This document shows positions 25,705 to 29,165 of a stretch of DNA of 29,165 nucleotides, piece by piece. The DNA lies in assembly GCA_020726205.1 (NCBI GenBank), contig DYTA01000001.1:1-29165 (forward strand). The letters are read 5' to 3'. Position 1 is the stretch's first letter, and the number at the start of each line of letters is the position of its first letter. Position numbers and translations under genes: made by a program. This DNA comes from Nitrosospira multiformis. Lineage in GTDB: Bacteria > Pseudomonadota > Gammaproteobacteria > Burkholderiales > UBA11063. The notes under the pieces were generated by a model. That model worked only from the letters and a program-made list of their open reading frames with translations. It made no database searches and was not told the DNA's origin.

Positions 25705-28700
25705 TTAATCTAAAATATTAGCAAATTCACGTACTGCAGCAGAAAGCATAGCTAAGTCTAGAACGGTATAACTTTGTAGTTCTTCTAACAAAATTTTAAT
25801 CTTATTAACTTTATCTTGATTGCTACTCATCCACTGTAAAGTGTTACCATCAGTACCATGAATAGCACTTTCCATAATTGTACGATATAATTTAAAAATA
25901 TCAGCTAGTAATGCAGAACGTGCCAAAGCTTGCCATTTATTTTCTCTTGGCAAAAGTAATACATTTTTACGTAACCAATCTACTTGTAATAAACGACCAA
26001 TCATAAAATAATTCTGCGCTACATAATCAAATTGCAAATTATTATCCAACGTAAGTAATGCAATATCTAATACTTGAGTTAAATAACCTTGGCGTGAAAT
26101 AAGGATAGCTAACTCTTCAGGTACTTGATTTTGTAGAAAATAATTTTCTTCTTCCTGTACATCAGGATATTCAATACTCTTAACCAAACTACCAATATGC
26201 TGTCTTAAAACTTGAATTGGTGCTTTATATTTCTCAATCAAACTATTTGCACTCGTCAAATCTTTTACATATCGCAAAATCCAACGGCATAAACGCTCTA
26301 CAGATTTTTCAACGCCAACAAATAACTTTAATTGCACATCAGCATCAATTTGGTTATCTAAATTTTCTATTTTAGAATATAGTTCTGAAGCGTCCAGCAA
26401 ATTAAAAGCAATCCACCAAGCTTTAATAATTACAGATAATGGCAAATTAAATTCATCGGTAAATCTAGAAATAAATGTAATTCCAGCACGATTAACTATT
26501 AAATTAGCCAGTTGATTAGCTACAATTTCTTTACGTAGATAATGGTTCAAAATATACTCAGGATATTCCTGTTGTAAATAGTCAGGAAAATAACTAATAA
26601 GTAAGTCATTAAAATCATGATCCGTCACCAGCTGAGTATTTAAAATATCTCTGTCTAATAATATTTTTGAATACGCAAGCAAAACTGACATTTCTGGAGA
26701 AGTTAATCCTTGATTTTTTGTCATACGCTCATTAATTACGCTATCATTTGGTAAAAATTCAACCACTCGATCCAATAAACCAATTTTTTCAAGTTTACGC
26801 ATAAAAATATGATGATTTGGTAAAGTATACCGAGCGCGATAACACGCAGTACGTAAGACTAATGTTTGTAAGTAATTATCTCGAAGAACTAACCTACTTA
26901 CATCATCTGTCATTGACTCCAAAATTTGATTACGTTTTTCGATACTCATGTTAGTTGCTTGCATAATTGCGGCAAATAAAATTTTGATATTTACTTCATG
27001 ATCAGAACAATCAACACCAGCTGAATTATCTATAGCATCACTACAAACACTGCCTCCAAATAGAGCAAATTCAACTCTACCTAATTGAGTAACACCTAGA
27101 TTTCCACCCTCACTAATTACTTTGACCTGCAAATCTTTAGCATTCACACGTAGCACATCATTAGATTTATCTTTAACTTCATCATTTGACTGTGTTTCTG
27201 CCTTGATATATGTACCTATCCCACCATTGTATAATAAATCTGCTTTTGCTTTTAAAATTAGATGAATTAACTCATTTGGAGTTATCTCATCTACATTAAC
27301 ATTTAACCAAGCTTTAACCTCAGGTGAAAGTGGAATAGTTTTACTTGAACGCAGATAAACACCTCCACCTTGGGAAATAGCACTATGATCATAATCTGCC
27401 CAACTTGAACGAGGTAAGTTAAACATACGTAATCGTTCAGCATAACTACGCTTAATATCTGGATTAGGATCTAAGAAAATATGTAAATGATTAAATGCTG
27501 CAATTAATTTAATGTGCTTAGATAACAACATACCATTACCAAAAACATCACCCATTAAATCACCAATACCAATTACAGTAAAATCTTTAGTTTGTGTATC
27601 GATTCCTAGATGACGAAAATGACGTTTTACAGATTCCCATGCTCCTTTAGCTGTTATTCCCATTTTTTTATGGTCATAACCAACTGAACCTCCAGAAGCA
27701 AAAGCATCGCCTAACCAAAAACTATATTGAGCAGATATCTCATTCGCATAATCAGAAAACGTAGCGGTTCCCTTATCTGCAGCAACAACTAAATAAGGAT
27801 CATCACTATCCAAACGAATAACTTGTTTTGGATGCACAATTTCACCATTAATTAGATTATCTGTAATATCAAGTAACCCAGAAATAAACTGTTTATAACA
27901 ACTAACCCCCTCCTCTAAATAAGCCTCTCGATTACTTATATCAGGAAGTTTTTTACAAACAAATCCACCTTTTGAACCAGTTGGTACAATTACTGAGTTT
28001 TTAACAATTTGAGCTTTAACCAAGCCAAGTACTTCAGTACGAAAATCTTCTTTACGATCAGACCAGCGCAACCCTCCACGAGCAACTTTACCACCACGTA
28101 AGTGAATTGCTTCAAAACGTAATGAATATACAAAAATTTCATATAGAGGATAAGGTTTTGGTAAATTAAGAATTTTTGCTGACTCTAATTTAAATGAAAT
28201 ATATGATTTATATGAACCATCATCTAACTGTTGATAAAAATTAGTACGCAACATAGCATGAACTACAGAATATGCAGCATTTAATATTTGATCTTCAGCA
28301 ATATTTTCAACCTTAGTTAGCTCAGTATGAATCAATTGTTGAACTTCGTTGGTTCTAGTCAAAGAGTAAGTTTGTGGACAAAATTTAGCCTCAAATAGCT
28401 CAAATAACATACGACTAATATGTGAATATTTTTTTAAACAATCACTAATATAACTAGCTGAAAAAGATAAATTAGTTTGAACTAAATATTTAACAATAGC
28501 TCTAACTAAAGATACTTGACGAGCGCTAAGACCACTATGCAAAACTAATTTATTTAAGCTATCGCTTTCAATTTGACGAGTAAATGCAGCCGTAATTGCA
28601 ATTTTTAAATTTTCAATTAACTCCACATCATGTATTTTATTAACTAATCCTGCAGGTACTTCAACACCAAAATCACAAATATAAATTTCATCATATTGTG

Positions 28701-29016
28701 AAATTCTTAATTTATATGGCTTTTCATCTAATAATTTGAAGCCAAAATTCTCAATAATTGGCAACCCTCTAGATAAACTAACATTATCATTAAAACGAAT
28801 TAATTTTATTTGCCAAATATTATCATTATGATGCTCATCATAAGAAACTGAAATAGCATACTCATTTTCGATAGACAGATGTGACATTGCATTACAATCC
28901 AGTATAATTTCATTTAAAGAATATTTAATTAAATATTCTTCTGGTAATGCTAACGCATATTTAATATAAATATCTGGGTTTAAATTTTGTTTTAACTGTT
29001 CTAATAAATTACTCAT
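25705..29016 (-). CDS. NAD-dependent glutamate dehydrogenase, large (about 115 kDa) class
   Basis: This 1103-residue enzyme oxidatively deaminates glutamate to 2-oxoglutarate and ammonia. The catalytic region carries GGKVARGGLRWSDR (308-321), PTGSKGGFV (345-353), AADKGTATFSDYAN (412-425) and the NAD-binding GIGDLMGDVFGNG (483-495). These motifs belong to the Bac_GDH family, whose better-known members have about 1600 residues with regulatory N-terminal domains. Here only some 300 residues precede the catalytic core, so the N-terminal part is short, as in the 115-kDa class described from other bacteria. No frameshifted remainder is seen upstream, and GGAG at 29027-29024 gives a good ribosome binding site seven bases before the ATG. 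The C-terminal helical region after about 750 is complete. It is a single-gene unit. Confidence 0.9.
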   Translation of the reverse strand: MSNLLEQLKQNLNPDIYIKYALALPEEYLIKYSLNEIILDCNAMSHLSIENEYAISVSYDEHHNDNIWQIKLIRFNDNVSLSRGLPIIENFGFKLLDEKPYKLRISQYDEIYICDFGVEVPAGLVNKIHDVELIENLKIAITAAFTRQIESDSLNKLVLHSGLSARQVSLVRAIVKYLVQTNLSFSASYISDCLKKYSHISRMLFELFEAKFCPQTYSLTRTNEVQQLIHTELTKVENIAEDQILNAAYSVVHAMLRTNFYQQLDDGSYKSYISFKLESAKILNLPKPYPLYEIFVYSLRFEAIHLRGGKVARGGLRWSDRKEDFRTEVLGLVKAQIVKNSVIVPTGSKGGFVCKKLPDISNREAYLEEGVSCYKQFISGLLDITDNLINGEIVHPKQVIRLDSDDPYLVVAADKGTATFSDYANEISAQYSFWLGDAFASGGSVGYDHKKMGITAKGAWESVKRHFRHLGIDTQTKDFTVIGIGDLMGDVFGNGMLLSKHIKLIAAFNHLHIFLDPNPDIKRSYAERLRMFNLPRSSWADYDHSAISQGGGVYLRSSKTIPLSPEVKAWLNVNVDEITPNELIHLILKAKADLLYNGGIGTYIKAETQSNDEVKDKSNDVLRVNAKDLQVKVISEGGNLGVTQLGRVEFALFGGSVCSDAIDNSAGVDCSDHEVNIKILFAAIMQATNMSIEKRNQILESMTDDVSRLVLRDNYLQTLVLRTACYRARYTLPNHHIFMRKLEKIGLLDRVVEFLPNDSVINERMTKNQGLTSPEMSVLLAYSKILLDRDILNTQLVTDHDFNDLLISYFPDYLQQEYPEYILNHYLRKEIVANQLANLIVNRAGITFISRFTDEFNLPLSVIIKAWWIAFNLLDASELYSKIENLDNQIDADVQLKLFVGVEKSVERLCRWILRYVKDLTSANSLIEKYKAPIQVLRQHIGSLVKSIEYPDVQEEENYFLQNQVPEELAILISRQGYLTQVLDIALLTLDNNLQFDYVAQNYFMIGRLLQVDWLRKNVLLLPRENKWQALARSALLADIFKLYRTIMESAIHGTDGNTLQWMSSNQDKVNKIKILLEELQSYTVLDLAMLSAAVREFANILD

Positions 29017-29105
29017 AGCCTAGCTCCTAATATTTAACACAGGTACAACAATAACTATCTTTATAAAATAATACTTTTGTTGATTACCATGATTTTGATA
29101 GGATA

Positions 29106-29147
29106 ATTATATGCTATTAGTGACTACATCCTAATACAGAATGTAGT
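29106..29147 (-). promoter_or_regulatory. Candidate promoter of glutamate dehydrogenase with overlapping inverted repeat
   Basis: A minus-strand TATAAT lies at 29111-29106, and the hexamer 17 bp upstream is a weak -35 (TTAGGA, 29134-29129). An inverted repeat ACTACAT/ATGTAGT (29123-29129 and 29141-29147, eleven-base centre) overlaps this -35, which could be an operator for a repressor or the end of an unseen upstream gene. The predicted start is near 29098, giving a leader of about 80 bases. Confidence 0.35.
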
Positions 29148-29165
29148 GCAATGCAAAAAATATAA

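Overview
The window is about 29 kb of very AT-rich bacterial chromosome, densely packed with housekeeping genes. No phage, insertion sequence, CRISPR array, rRNA or plasmid feature was seen. Gene content and order point to a low-GC betaproteobacterium, possibly near the Neisseriales. The supporting pairs and groups are tRNA-Tyr/Gly/Thr before tuf, proS with a lytic transglycosylase, ubiK-yifB, a SPOR protein with DsbA, a DUF4124 protein in an accA-tilS group, and a CobD/AmpE-like membrane protein. This placement is inferred from gene order and protein resemblance recalled from memory; no database was searched.

Layout. Positions 1-500 (minus) hold tRNA-Tyr, tRNA-Gly and tRNA-Thr followed by the first 17 codons of tuf, driven by a near-consensus promoter. 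Positions 620-6849 (minus) hold two different AcrB-type RND efflux permeases whose ends overlap by one base, with no adaptor or outer-membrane gene beside them. A 327-bp divergent gap leads to an aromatic amino acid permease (plus), which ends at a perfect 14-bp terminator shared with the convergent proS-lytic transglycosylase pair (minus). Next is a KimA-like potassium permease (minus), then a 367-bp divergent gap with the rpsU promoter and a structured leader, then rpsU with its own terminator.

Positions 13594-18825 (plus) form a tight gene string: ubiK, yifB/comM, a SPOR protein, dsbA, a methyltransferase resembling Pcm, recA, and (after a hairpin) recX. It converges with the minus-strand pair gpmI-envC, the recX and envC stop codons overlapping. 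A divergent promoter region then starts the plus-strand group hpt, CobD/AmpE-like, DUF4124, accA, tilS. This ends in a 13-bp bidirectional terminator facing a large NAD-dependent glutamate dehydrogenase (minus), which occupies the right end.

How the genes work together. The ubiK-recX string combines ubiquinone assembly, a ComM-type branch-migration helicase, periplasmic disulfide formation and homologous recombination. ComM, DsbA and RecA all have known roles in DNA uptake or recombination in other bacteria. gpmI-envC pairs glycolysis with division-site peptidoglycan hydrolysis, as in E. coli. I did not find a clearly new defence or mobile system. The most interesting points are the orphan tandem RND pumps, the hairpin-rich rpsU leader, recA at the end of an operon without a visible LexA box, a DsbA with a CIHC active site, a Pcm-like enzyme lacking the usual catalytic motif, a short TilS and a short-form glutamate dehydrogenase.
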